This document shows, in pieces, positions 9,933 through 18,970 of a stretch of DNA of 64,000 nt. The translations under genes and the position numbers were made by a program. How positions within the stretch are numbered: position 1 is the stretch's first letter; every line of letters starts with the position of its first letter. The stretch is from Ginsengibacter hankyongi. Its GTDB lineage: Bacteria; Bacteroidota; Bacteroidia; Chitinophagales; Chitinophagaceae. The stretch is taken from the NCBI RefSeq assembly GCF_008710285.1, contig NZ_VYQF01000010.1, positions 62,001 to 126,000 on the forward strand, in the 5' to 3' direction. The notes beneath the pieces were generated by a model. The model was given only the letters and a program-made list of their open reading frames with translations, ran no database searches and had not been told where the DNA came from.

Positions 9933-11846
9933 TTACTTATGTATGATCAAAATTTTTTGAGTCGTTATAGTTCCATTGTTATCTACTTTTAAAACATAAG
10001 TTCCCGCAGGTAATGAAGCCGTGTTAATATCTTCAATAGCTGATGACATTATTTTAGCGCTTAATTGTCTTCCGACTGCATCATATAATAATATTTGCGT
10101 TTTACCGATGCCGCTAGTTGTAGAAGTGATGGTAACATTATTATTGACCGGGTTTGGATAAATGATGAAACTATTGGGAGCATTTTTATTGTGCAATACA
10201 ACGATGCTGCTATAAACGAACTTTCCATCAATATCTGTTTCCTTAACGCGGTAAAATAAATTTCCTCCCGGAATATTTTTATGCAAAAAGCTGTAACTAC
10301 CTTGATTCGAGTTATCGATTTTTAATTCTCCGATACTTTTAAAATTCCTTCCATCTACACTATATTCAATTTCGAACTTATCCGAACTAACGGTTGGTGT
10401 AGCAACTGTCCATTTAACCATAGCAGAAGTTTTATCAACAGATAAAACATTAATGCTGATAAACCTTACAGGCAAGGTGCTAAAATTAAATGGAGTAGGA
10501 GTGTTCTCGCCTGGTTCCGTTGCATTGCCATTATTATTAGGATCTACCGCACTTTCCGGACCATTGTTTGAGGAATCTGCAACATTACTAAAGCTTAAAG
10601 TCCCCATACTTCCGATAGTGGCGCTTCCTACGGCCGAATTCATATAAGTCGCGGCAGGATTGAGATTTGTAACACGGAAGCTTAAACGAAGTTTTAAAAA
10701 ATAATCTGTATTTACAGAAGTCTCGTTGTTTAAGTTTTGCCCTGCCAGTAATATGGAAGTATCAGTGCTGCCATTATACGAGGGATTCAATACAAGGTTC
10801 GCTGCATTATCGCCGGGGACAAAAGATACATTTATATTAGACACGTTTCCTGCGCCATAAACTGCTGCAAGATTATCACTAACGTTGATATTATTAAGTG
10901 CAACATTACCAAGATTTCTTACATAGATTTCATAAGTGAGGTCAGCAGTATTATCATTTACTTTTACCATGTTCACTAATTGCTTGGTAACACCTATAGA
11001 AGGAGTAATGCTGGTATTATCAATTGGAAGTTGCCCTTCCTGGAAATTTTTTACTGAATCCAAAACATTGGTTGCTATATCATATTTATAGTAGTAACAA
11101 TTACCTGAAAAATCAGTACCGGTAATTTCTAATTGCCCGTTGAGGTAAGCGATTCCATAGCAGCTTTGCGGTAAGGAATCCAGGAAGGTTGCAGTAGCAT
11201 TAGTAGAAGTGTTATAGTTTTTAATTTCGTACAGCCGCGAAGGAAAACTCCCAAGGGTTGCAAACATGCGACCATTGGGTAAAATTGTAATGTCACCACT
11301 GGTGATGCTGGCGGGAAAATTCCCCGCAGGAAATTGTACCGTTCGTGTGTTGATTATGTTTCCGGTTGTTACATCAAATTTATCAATTTTGCATTGACCA
11401 ATTGTATCGTTATAATTTGAAAATGACCAAAGATCACCGTTGTTGTCAAATTCAAAATTGTTTGAGACATAACTGTATGTATAATCTGGTGTGCTGTCCA
11501 GCAGGGATGGACAGGTGATATTTTCAGGAAGCCCGATATCGAGCACCCATATTTTTGTTTCAGTAAAAGTTCTTATATCAGCGATGTATATTTTATTATT
11601 TTTTGGGTTGTAAGCAACAAACACTGCAAAAATATCCGGTACCTGGTTCGCCATGCTGCAGGTAATTAAAGATGACGTAGAATCAGTAAGTGGATTTTTG
11701 ATAAGAGAAAAGGCCGGCTCCCCGGAACCGCTGCATGAACTGGTTCCGAAATTAACTAACAACGAATTTTGCGCAACTGACGTATAACTCAGGGCAATGC
11801 TAAGAGCGAACAAAGCCAATGATTGGCGTAAAAATATTTTTACCAT
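9933..11846 (-). CDS. T9SS-exported protein with C-terminal sorting domain
   Basis: This is a 637-residue secreted protein. It has a signal peptide (about 1-25, ending SVAQ), a beta-propeller-like N-terminal half rich in Asn/Thr, a DUF11-like 'conserved repeat' region near residues 290-420 (IGVTKQLVNMVKVNDNTADL), and a fibronectin-like segment near 470-550. The ending is a type IX secretion sorting domain: YPNPVNNNVTI, LLYDAVGRQL, LPAGTYVLKVDNNG and a final KILIIHK. It is therefore predicted to cross the outer membrane through the Por system and be attached or released at the surface. It is monocistronic. The function of the passenger is unknown. Confidence 0.85.
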   Translation of the reverse strand: MVKIFLRQSLALFALSIALSYTSVAQNSLLVNFGTSSCSGSGEPAFSLIKNPLTDSTSSLITCSMANQVPDIFAVFVAYNPKNNKIYIADIRTFTETKIWVLDIGLPENITCPSLLDSTPDYTYSYVSNNFEFDNNGDLWSFSNYNDTIGQCKIDKFDVTTGNIINTRTVQFPAGNFPASITSGDITILPNGRMFATLGSFPSRLYEIKNYNTSTNATATFLDSLPQSCYGIAYLNGQLEITGTDFSGNCYYYKYDIATNVLDSVKNFQEGQLPIDNTSITPSIGVTKQLVNMVKVNDNTADLTYEIYVRNLGNVALNNINVSDNLAAVYGAGNVSNINVSFVPGDNAANLVLNPSYNGSTDTSILLAGQNLNNETSVNTDYFLKLRLSFRVTNLNPAATYMNSAVGSATIGSMGTLSFSNVADSSNNGPESAVDPNNNGNATEPGENTPTPFNFSTLPVRFISINVLSVDKTSAMVKWTVATPTVSSDKFEIEYSVDGRNFKSIGELKIDNSNQGSYSFLHKNIPGGNLFYRVKETDIDGKFVYSSIVVLHNKNAPNSFIIYPNPVNNNVTITSTTSGIGKTQILLYDAVGRQLSAKIMSSAIEDINTASLPAGTYVLKVDNNGTITTQKILIIHK

Positions 11847-12088
11847 CCGGTAGATTTTAAAGAGTACTGATATTGGCTTAAGAAAATAACGGTCTTATCT
11901 GGTGAAATGTTGGATTGGTAAGATGTACTGTAATTGAGGGTAAAAGATACAGTATTCGTTAGACCTCAAATATAATAACTCAGTTTCACACTTTATAATA
12001 AAAGGAGGATTTCATAAAATGGTAAGAATCGATATTTATTTAAAGGATATTTCAGTTTCGATTATGATAAAACCCTTTTGTACATAAT

Positions 12089-14281
12089 TCATTTCTTAGC
12101 GGGTAGTGCAAAAGCAACATAAGCATCTCCTGATTTGGTTTTTAATTTACCCCCGCCACAAGCGATCACGAGGTATTCTTTTCCATCTATATTATAAACA
12201 GCAGGTGTTGCAAAACCTGATGCAGGCAACTCCGCCTCCCATAATAACTGGCCAGTTCTCTTATTAAATGCTCTTATTTTACTATCGCTTGTAGCGGCTA
12301 TAAATATAAGTCCGCCGGCCGTTACAACAGGGCCGCCATAGTTTTCAGTACCCGAGTGTATTCCTTTCGCCTTTAATTCAGGATAATCTCCCAGTGTATC
12401 TTTCCAAACAACTTCAGCAGTGTTTAAGTTGATAGCTGTAAGTGTGCCCCATGGTGGCTTTACAGCAGGGTAGCCCTCTTTTGTAAGAAATTTATTGTAG
12501 CCGGTACTGGTGTAAGGAAGATCCAAATAAGGATCTTTCGTTTTTAAAGGAGCTATAAATTTCTTAGATTGATTATGTTTTATATCGAGAATAAATGATG
12601 CAATGGCACTTTTTTCTTCAGCAGAAAAAGTATTAAAAGCGGGCATCATTTTGCGCCCGTTAGCAAGCAACTGGTCAAAAGCTAATTCTTTATATTTTTT
12701 ATTTACGTTAATTAAGGAAGGATAACTTCCTGCGCCTTTTCTTTCTGGCCCATGGCAAGCAACACAAGTTTTCATATATAACCGCTTTCCTGCCTGCAAA
12801 TAAGTTTCATTAGTTTTTTCATCATTCTTCACATCAATCATTGTGAGTATCCAAGGCATTTCGGTTGCGTTCACATATATTATTCCCGTCGACGGATCGT
12901 AGGCGGGGCCGCCCCATTCGCCCCCGCCATCAAAGCCGGGAAATATAATAGTTCCTTCCTTTGAAGGGGGATTAAAAATGTTTCCTGTTTTATACGATGC
13001 CAATCTTTTTTTAATATCCTGGTATGAAGAATCCGAAACAAGATTATTTAAATCGCCTTCATTTAAAACCTGCCTTGCAAAAGGTTTTGGAAAAGTTGGA
13101 AAAGGTTGAGTAGGCGATGGTTTTTCACCCTGAAGTTCCGATTGGGTAGGAACTTGTTTTTCTTCAACCGGGTAAATGGGTTTTCCTGTTTCCCTGTCAA
13201 ATAAAAAAATAAACCCTGATTTAGTTATTTGTACAACAGCATCAATTTTCTTTTCATCTTTTGTGATAGTAGCCAATATGGGAGCGGTTGGTAAATCCCT
13301 GTCCCACAAATCGTGATGAACTGTTTGAAAATGCCAGATACGTTTACCAGTAGCTGCGTCTAACGCTACAACACAATCTGCAAAAAGATTATTACCCAAT
13401 CTTTTGCCTCCGTAAAAGTCAAAGGCTACAGAACCGGATGGAACAAATACAATTCCTCTTTTTTCATCAAGGCTCATGCCCGCCCAGTTGTTGGCAGAGC
13501 CAAGATGTTGCCATGCGTTTTTATCTTCGTAGGTATCATAACCTAATTCACCAGGTTGCGGTATCGTATGAAAGATCCATTGTTGTTTACCCGTTATTAC
13601 ATTGTAAGCCCTGATATGTCCAGGGGCAGCAGTTGCATCTTCAGCAACTCTTGAACCCATTATTAAAAGATCCTTGTATATAACGCCGGGCGTATTCGAA
13701 GTTATAAACCGGTCTTTCACATGTCTTCCAAGGCCGTCGTGTAAATCTATATGCCCATTTTCTCCAAAAGTGGTAATAATTTTCCCGGTGTTTGCATTTA
13801 AACAAATAAGATAATAACCTGCCGTATAAAATACTCTTTTATCATCTTTGCCATCTGTCCAATAGGATACTCCACGGCCTGTATTTAAGAATGTCAATGG
13901 TAGTTTTGCGGGCGCATTGGTATCAATTCTATTAAGCACCTCCGGATTAAACACCCAATTTTCTTTACCCGTTGCGGCATCAAGTGCAAACAATTTCATC
14001 TTTGGAGAAAGGGCATATAATACTCCATTAACTATTATCGGATTACATTGTATTTGAGTACTTGAGCCGGTATCAGCATCACCGGTATGATATTCCCATG
14101 CAACCTGCAATTCGCCCACGTTACTGGTATCCACTTCAATTAAGGATGAGTAATGCATTGCATCTTTTGTTCCTCCATACACGCTCCAGTTTTTATAGGA
14201 TTGTTTTATAGATCGTTCACACGAAAACGAAACGGCGAATATTATAAAGAGAGCTGTTAAATGGCGAAACTGCATTTTCAT
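12089..14281 (-). CDS. PQQ-dependent dehydrogenase with internal cytochrome c domain (lipoprotein)
   Basis: This is a quinoprotein dehydrogenase of the membrane-bound glucose dehydrogenase type, an eight-bladed PQQ propeller that oxidises sugars or alcohols in the periplasm. The N-terminus has a signal peptide ending in a lipobox (VSFSC, Cys at about 21), so it is a lipoprotein. Propeller signatures include W-motif repeats such as ALDAATGKRIWHFQ. A cytochrome c domain is inserted between blades: CVACH at residues 506-510 with a distal Met in RKMMPAF. Electrons can thus pass from PQQ to heme within one chain. The 730-residue length fits. The substrate is unknown, and PQQ must come from elsewhere since no pqq genes are here. 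Confidence 0.9.
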   Translation of the reverse strand: MKMQFRHLTALFIIFAVSFSCERSIKQSYKNWSVYGGTKDAMHYSSLIEVDTSNVGELQVAWEYHTGDADTGSSTQIQCNPIIVNGVLYALSPKMKLFALDAATGKENWVFNPEVLNRIDTNAPAKLPLTFLNTGRGVSYWTDGKDDKRVFYTAGYYLICLNANTGKIITTFGENGHIDLHDGLGRHVKDRFITSNTPGVIYKDLLIMGSRVAEDATAAPGHIRAYNVITGKQQWIFHTIPQPGELGYDTYEDKNAWQHLGSANNWAGMSLDEKRGIVFVPSGSVAFDFYGGKRLGNNLFADCVVALDAATGKRIWHFQTVHHDLWDRDLPTAPILATITKDEKKIDAVVQITKSGFIFLFDRETGKPIYPVEEKQVPTQSELQGEKPSPTQPFPTFPKPFARQVLNEGDLNNLVSDSSYQDIKKRLASYKTGNIFNPPSKEGTIIFPGFDGGGEWGGPAYDPSTGIIYVNATEMPWILTMIDVKNDEKTNETYLQAGKRLYMKTCVACHGPERKGAGSYPSLINVNKKYKELAFDQLLANGRKMMPAFNTFSAEEKSAIASFILDIKHNQSKKFIAPLKTKDPYLDLPYTSTGYNKFLTKEGYPAVKPPWGTLTAINLNTAEVVWKDTLGDYPELKAKGIHSGTENYGGPVVTAGGLIFIAATSDSKIRAFNKRTGQLLWEAELPASGFATPAVYNIDGKEYLVIACGGGKLKTKSGDAYVAFALPAKK

Positions 14282-14487
14282 TTTTTTCAGTTATAAATTG
14301 TTGGTGTAAATAACAGGAGCAATCATTTTTATGAAGATAAAGATGAAATATAAATAATTCCGGCAAAGAAATTGATCGAAAAAATTAAAGATTGCTAATT
14401 AATTTTCATTATTGGGAATTTAACGTATGAAACTTGATTAATTAATTCAGCAGGAATTAAAATAATAATCGTTTAAACAATTCAATT

Positions 14488-14847
14488 ATGACAACACAGC
14501 AAACTGCTTCCCGCCTCGTTGAACTTTGCCGCAGTGGAGATTTTGAAACTGCACAAAAAGATTTGTTTTCCAACTATGCTATAAGTATTGAGCCACACGC
14601 AACGCCTGCATTTGATAAGGAAACAAAGGGATTAGATGCAATACTTGAAAAAGGGAAAAAATTTGATTCGATGGTGGAAAAAAGGCATGGCATTACCATT
14701 TCCGACCCGTTAATTGCAACCAATTCTTTTGCCTGCATTATGACAATGGATGTTACTATGAAAGAAGGCGGGCGTATGCAAATGGCGGAACTATGTGTTT
14801 ATGAAGTAAAGGATGGCGAGGTTATTTCAGAACACTTTTTTATGTAA
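14488..14847 (+). CDS. SnoaL-like / NTF2-fold protein
   Basis: This is a 119-residue cytoplasmic protein with the NTF2-like cone fold, close to SnoaL-like polyketide cyclase-related proteins. It has an N-terminal helix pair (ASRLVELCRSGDFETAQ) and a curved sheet ending VYEVKDGEVISEHFF, typical for the fold. Such proteins bind small molecules or act as isomerases, but no specific catalytic residue assignment is possible. It is divergent from the PQQ dehydrogenase gene across a 206-base gap that must contain both promoters. Confidence 0.8.
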   Translation: MTTQQTASRLVELCRSGDFETAQKDLFSNYAISIEPHATPAFDKETKGLDAILEKGKKFDSMVEKRHGITISDPLIATNSFACIMTMDVTMKEGGRMQMAELCVYEVKDGEVISEHFFM

Positions 14848-14899
14848 TTCCAGAAGATTTAACGCCAACGCGTAATCGACTTTACGGAAAAGGTTGTTT

Positions 14900-14939
14900 A
14901 AAAAAAAACTGGTAATTCTTACCAGAAGAATTACCAGTT
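14900..14939 (-). terminator. Intrinsic terminator of the YtxH gene
   Basis: A perfect 14-bp stem (14907-14920 with 14926-14939, arms AACTGGTAATTCTT and AAGAATTACCAGTT) has a 5-base loop. On the minus strand it is followed by a run of at least eight T. It lies 22 bases after the stop of the minus-strand YtxH gene and may also stop the convergent + strand gene. Confidence 0.85.
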
Positions 14940-14960
14940 GGGTGTTAAAAGATTTTCTTT

Positions 14961-15194
14961 TTAAGAAAATCTTTTTTTGAGATCATTTGCAGCGCCCTCA
15001 ATATTTTCTTTTAAATCAACGGCCTTGTCTTTATATTCTGCTGCCTTACCTTCCACATCTTTTTTATATTTTTTTGCCTTCTTCATCCATTTCTTCCGGG
15101 TTTTGGAACCTTCATCGGGGGCCATTAATAAACCAGCAATTGCGCCAATTGCAATACCTGTCATCAATAAAATGGTTGCGTTTTCAATTTTCAT
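14961..15194 (-). CDS. YtxH domain-containing protein
   Basis: This is a small (77 aa) membrane-anchored protein of the YtxH family. One N-terminal transmembrane segment (ATILLMTGIAIGAIAGLLMA) is followed by the family hallmark APDEGSKTRKK and a long, highly charged Lys/Glu amphipathic helix. Such proteins are abundant general-stress proteins in Firmicutes and Bacteroidota, and the exact role is unknown. The helix presumably faces the cytoplasm. It has its own strong terminator and is transcribed alone. Confidence 0.85.
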   Translation of the reverse strand: MKIENATILLMTGIAIGAIAGLLMAPDEGSKTRKKWMKKAKKYKKDVEGKAAEYKDKAVDLKENIEGAANDLKKRFS

Positions 15195-15349
15195 ATTCTT
15201 ATTTTAAATTTTTAATGATAAAAAGATTTTCAATTTTTTAGTTCAAAAACGTTGCCAGTTAAATGTATTATAGCTGTTAATATCATAAATATAATATAAA
15301 AGGAAATTTAATCGAAAGGCATATTATTTAATTGGGTTTTGCGTTATAA

Positions 15350-16987
15350 ATGCGGCCAAACCCGATTCTTTTGAAAAAAATTATACTCTTTTTCGTTTTT
15401 TGTATTTGTATAAAATATAGTATCGCCCAGCCTTCAAACGATAATTCTGCTGATACTCTAAGGTTAATTGCGCAGAAGGAAAATATCATTATGCCTGAAA
15501 CGATAGTAAAATCAGAGAACATAGGGCCAAAAATAAATACCGAATTTGACGAACTAAGACCCACGATTTCTGCAGATGGTAATTTGTTATTTTTTATAAG
15601 ACAGAACCATCCGTTTAATACCAAATACAATGTGGTTCCAAACTCGCAGGACATTTGGTTTTCAGAAAGAGATAGCACCGGCAAATGGAGTGAGGCAGTA
15701 CACCTTGGATACCCTTTAAATACAACAGAATACAATGCAGTTTTTTGGATTTCGCCTGATAATAACCGCATTCTTATAAGAAATGCATTTATTGACGGAG
15801 ATTATTTTGGTAATGGCGTAAGCATGTGTTACCTCACTAAATATGGAAACTGGAGTAAGCCCCAAATGCTGCAAATAAAAAATTATGACAAGTATGACAG
15901 GGGCAATCAATATGGTGCAACCATGGCAAATGATGGACAAACTTTATTGCTCTACATGTCGCAGAAGGAGGGGAGTTTTAATAACGATATATATGTTTGC
16001 TTTTTGCAAAAAGATGGAACATGGAGTGAACCCAAAAGCCTTGGGAAAAAAATAAATCTGCCAAAGTATAATGAAATGACGCCATACCTTGCATCTGATG
16101 GAGTGACACTCTATTTCAGCAGCGACCGGCCCGGAGGTTTAGGTGATAACGATATTTGGTGGAGTAAACGCCTTGATGATTCTTGGCAAAAATGGAGCGA
16201 CCCTGTGGATTTGGGAAGCCCGATAAATACGCCGGACTGGGATGCTTTTTTTACTTTAGATGCCGGAGGTGAATATGCATACATGACTACAAGCCAGGAC
16301 AGCTACGGCGCAAGCGATATCGTGCGTATTAAATTATTGGAGAAAGAAAAACCAAACCCTGTAGTGCTGGTAGATGGTAATGTGTATGACGCTAAAACAA
16401 AGAAGCCCCTAAGCGCTTCGCTGGTGTACGAAACTTTGCCTGATGGCACTGAGGCTGGTAATGGAATTTCTAACCCAATTGATGGTGCTTTTAAAATTGT
16501 ATTGCCTTACGATAAAAATTACAGCATTCGGGCTACGGCCGATCACTATTTTGCGATTTCAGAAAATCTTAATCTTGATTCATTAATTAAGGCTGGCTAT
16601 AAAGAAGTTCATAAAGATCTTTACCTGGTTCCTATAGAAGTGGGGCAGGTTGTACGCTTGAATAATGTGTTTTTTGATTTTGATAAATGGGATCTTCGTC
16701 CTGAGTCATTTATTGAATTGAACCGGGTTGTGAAATTGCTGAATGAAAACCCTTCGATTGAAATTGAAATGAGCGCACATACCGATAGCCGCGGTTCTGA
16801 CGAATACAATTTTAAATTGAGTGATAACCGGGCAAGGTCTGTAATGGAATATATAATTTCAAAAGGAATAGACTCATCGAGAATCACTTCTCACGGTTAC
16901 GGAGAGACGAAGCCGGTTGCCACTAACGATACTGATGAAGGCAGACAATTAAACAGGAGAGTGGAATTTAAAATTCTGAAGAATTAA
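15350..16987 (+). CDS. PD40 propeller / carboxypeptidase-regulatory / OmpA-family envelope protein
   Basis: This is a 545-residue envelope protein with four parts: a signal peptide (about 1-26, ending YSIAQ), WD40-like (PD40) propeller repeats at about 60-330 (for example LYFSSDRPGGLGDNDIWW), a CarboxypepD_reg-like Ig domain near 345-420 (VDGNVYDAKTKKPL), and a C-terminal OmpA peptidoglycan-binding domain (about 440-545, FFDFDKWDLRPES and HTDSRGSDEYN). The arrangement matches Bacteroidota PorE-like/PD40-OmpA proteins that tie outer-membrane machines, including the T9SS, to the cell wall. Its 3' end nearly abuts the convergent DUF6089 gene (4 bases apart). A direct T9SS role is possible but unproven. 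Confidence 0.88.
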   Translation: MRPNPILLKKIILFFVFCICIKYSIAQPSNDNSADTLRLIAQKENIIMPETIVKSENIGPKINTEFDELRPTISADGNLLFFIRQNHPFNTKYNVVPNSQDIWFSERDSTGKWSEAVHLGYPLNTTEYNAVFWISPDNNRILIRNAFIDGDYFGNGVSMCYLTKYGNWSKPQMLQIKNYDKYDRGNQYGATMANDGQTLLLYMSQKEGSFNNDIYVCFLQKDGTWSEPKSLGKKINLPKYNEMTPYLASDGVTLYFSSDRPGGLGDNDIWWSKRLDDSWQKWSDPVDLGSPINTPDWDAFFTLDAGGEYAYMTTSQDSYGASDIVRIKLLEKEKPNPVVLVDGNVYDAKTKKPLSASLVYETLPDGTEAGNGISNPIDGAFKIVLPYDKNYSIRATADHYFAISENLNLDSLIKAGYKEVHKDLYLVPIEVGQVVRLNNVFFDFDKWDLRPESFIELNRVVKLLNENPSIEIEMSAHTDSRGSDEYNFKLSDNRARSVMEYIISKGIDSSRITSHGYGETKPVATNDTDEGRQLNRRVEFKILKN

Positions 16988-16991
16988 TTCT

Positions 16992-17780
16992 TTAATGTTT
17001 TTTAAACAGGTTGTTGAGGCTGGTTGCAAGCTTAATTCCTCCAAAATAATAAACATCGTTTATGGAAGGATTTCCCCGTACATCCGCGGCAGTCAGAGGA
17101 GTTGATTGTCTGTAGGAAAGCTCTGCTGATTTTGGGCCTTTCGCCGCATTCAACACTGCAGGATCTACATAATTTTTACTTACATCATCGAGGTAATCTG
17201 TAAAAGTAAACCTATATCCAAATTCAAAACTCATATCCCATTTTTCATTCAAAGGCATCTTCCATCCTATTCCCACCGGGATACACAATTGAATGAGAGA
17301 ATATTGCTTCCTGTCAGGAAATTCCTTTAATCCTTCGCCTTCTGTGCTTAACGGATGGAGATATGTTTTTTTATTATTATTGTCAAATGTGAATGGGTTA
17401 AAATAAAATGCACCCACACCGCCAAAAATATAAGGATAGGCTGTAAAAGTTTCTGGGTCAAATAAATTAATCTCAGCGATAGCATTTAGTTCTATAATAT
17501 CGCTTTTAAAACTAAGATTACGGTTTTTTAAAAGTGGACTTGTGTTATTTTTATCATCTGCGCCGATTCTTGCATAAGCGATTCCTGCACGGAAGTTCAA
17601 AAAATCGCCCGAATTATATTTTAAATTTAAATTGAAAGCGGGCCTTAGTTGTTTGATTGAAACCCTCTGTTGTGTTAAATCTCCGTTATATCCCGCGGCG
17701 CCTGCCATTAACTCCACCTGCCACTCCTGGGCTTTGCATACACTCGAAAAAAGCAACAGGGAAATTAAACATGTTTTCAT
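16992..17780 (-). CDS. DUF6089 outer-membrane beta-barrel protein
   Basis: This is a 262-residue outer-membrane protein of the DUF6089 type. A signal peptide (1-17, ending CKAQ) is followed by EWQVELMAGAAGYNGDLTQ, the conserved beginning of the family, then alternating amphipathic strands consistent with an eight-stranded barrel (for example WDMSFEFGYRFTFTDYLDD). The function is unknown in the family, though members are often encoded near T9SS or cell-wall genes. It ends 4 bases from the convergent PD40-OmpA gene. RNA A starts about 270 bases beyond its start codon, on the other strand. Confidence 0.82.
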   Translation of the reverse strand: MKTCLISLLLFSSVCKAQEWQVELMAGAAGYNGDLTQQRVSIKQLRPAFNLNLKYNSGDFLNFRAGIAYARIGADDKNNTSPLLKNRNLSFKSDIIELNAIAEINLFDPETFTAYPYIFGGVGAFYFNPFTFDNNNKKTYLHPLSTEGEGLKEFPDRKQYSLIQLCIPVGIGWKMPLNEKWDMSFEFGYRFTFTDYLDDVSKNYVDPAVLNAAKGPKSAELSYRQSTPLTAADVRGNPSINDVYYFGGIKLATSLNNLFKKH

Positions 17781-18012
17781 ACAAGCAGTATTGTGGTTTA
17801 TGTTTGAGTAATGAGGTTCGCTTTGGAATATTTAATTCAGTAAACAGTAGCGGTTTTTTATTAAAATTAATTTTTTTTCGGTTAGTCAGATAATATCAAT
17901 GTTAAAAGTAAACTTACTATACGCAATAATAGCTATTTTACTATTTCCATTCATAGATGATGTACGAAGATTACAGTAAATACAAAAGACCGAAAATTAA
18001 GCAGAAGCGCTC

Positions 18013-18043
18013 TTGTTTCACATACGGTCGCTAAATACTTTTG
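18013..18043 (+). promoter_or_regulatory. Bacteroidota promoter of RNA A
   Basis: TTG at 18013-18015 and TACTTTTG (TAnnTTTG) at 18036-18043 are separated by exactly 20 bases, the Bacteroidota sigma-ABfr/RpoD consensus. Start of transcription is expected near 18050. Confidence 0.75.
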
Positions 18044-18049
18044 TAACAG

Positions 18050-18312
18050 GAGTTGATTGATGTCGATTAGCGAAATGAAAAATACCCAGAACCAATGAAA
18101 AGCACAGCCCTGGTTTTGAGGGAAACCACGCTTAATCTTGTGCCAAGTCATTTTCATATTTTTAAAACGACTGATTCTATATAAATAATTGTTCCTATGA
18201 AAAACAGCCAATAACCGGCTTATCTCTATCCTAAAAAACCATCAAAACCAGAATTAAATTATTGAATGGGGATGTTAAAAAACTTCTGCAATTACCGGCA
18301 GAAGTTTTTTTT
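18050..18312 (+). ncRNA. Structured small RNA A, diverged member of a four-copy family
   Basis: This is an intergenic transcript unit of about 262 nt with its own promoter and terminator. It shares with RNAs B and C the 5' segment AGTTGATTGATGTC. In the 3' half it shares the block that begins with a five-codon ORF (ATG at 18197 to TAA at 18214), runs through the small hairpin AGCC...GGCT and the segment ATCCTAAAAAACC, and ends in a terminator hairpin of the same shape. The middle is unlike B and C and lacks the long-range 3' pairing arm, but contains its own CCCAGAACC/GGTTTTGAGGG pairing. No coding potential beyond tiny ORFs is seen. The function is unknown. Family membership is inferred from my manual alignment. 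Confidence 0.6.
18277..18312 (+). terminator. Terminator of RNA A
   Basis: The stem ACTTCTGC/GCAGAAGT has an 8-base loop (18290-18297) and is followed by eight T. Confidence 0.85.
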
Positions 18313-18465
18313 ATCTATTAGGTTTTGATCGACAATTTCTATATTCTTTATGTAAAAGTTTACCCGTTTATACTGCACCTAACGGGTATTCTTACTCGCT
18401 TGTTTATCGTTAATCTACTATAACTTCAGTAAAATTAATATGGTCAAAATAAGGCAATATCACTA

Positions 18466-18496
18466 TTGCACACTGCATCGTACACCTATAACTTTG
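18466..18496 (+). promoter_or_regulatory. Bacteroidota promoter of RNA B
   Basis: TTG at 18466-18468 is followed by exactly 20 bases and then TAACTTTG at 18489-18496. The start point is expected near 18503. Confidence 0.8.
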
Positions 18497-18502
18497 TTCC
18501 AG

Positions 18503-18774
18503 AAGTTGATTGATGTCCAACAAGCATTAATCTGAAATCCAAAAATCCATTGAACAAACTTTTACCAAATCCGATAAAAAACCAAACAAAAATCCGGTAT
18601 CAGTCAACTTCTTGTTTTAAAATCCAATACTGTAATTAACGAATTGTCCCAATGAAAACCAGCCCGTAAAAAGGCTATCCCATTTATCCTGAAAAACCGT
18701 AATACCCAGGAATAACTTATTCCAAAGAAGTTTAACTTCAAAAGCTTCTGCACTTACCGGCAGAAGCTTTTTTT
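18503..18774 (+). ncRNA. Structured small RNA B, four-copy family
   Basis: This is about 272 nt and lies 160 bases before an OmpA lipoprotein gene on the same strand but ends in its own terminator. The 5' segment 18501-18517 pairs with 18596-18612 (17 pairs including three G-U). The same segment (GATTGATG at 18508-18515) can instead pair with CATTAATC at 18525-18532. The A-rich loop between holds repeated AATCC (18536, 18544, 18568, 18591, with a fifth at 18621). Then come a five-codon ORF (18652-18669), a short AGCC/GGCT hairpin, a GGAATAACTTATTCC palindrome and the terminator. By eye about four of five positions match RNA C. I know no named family with these features. Confidence 0.75.
18740..18774 (+). 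terminator. Terminator of RNA B
   Basis: The stem AAAAGCTTCTGC/GCAGAAGCTTTT has loop ACTTACCG and is followed by a run of seven T. Confidence 0.88.
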
Positions 18775-18970
18775 ATGTCCTATTACTGGGTAATTTTTAT
18801 TTTTTCAAAAAATGAAAATTATTTAAATGCTCAGCGGGTATTAAAATAACCAATGACAGCAAATTTATCCACAGCGGTTGCTGCATTGACATTTTTTACA
18901 GCCGTTTTAATACAAAAAATATTCCGGCACGTTTTTCCTAATAGATACCATATACCATTAAAAATTAATT

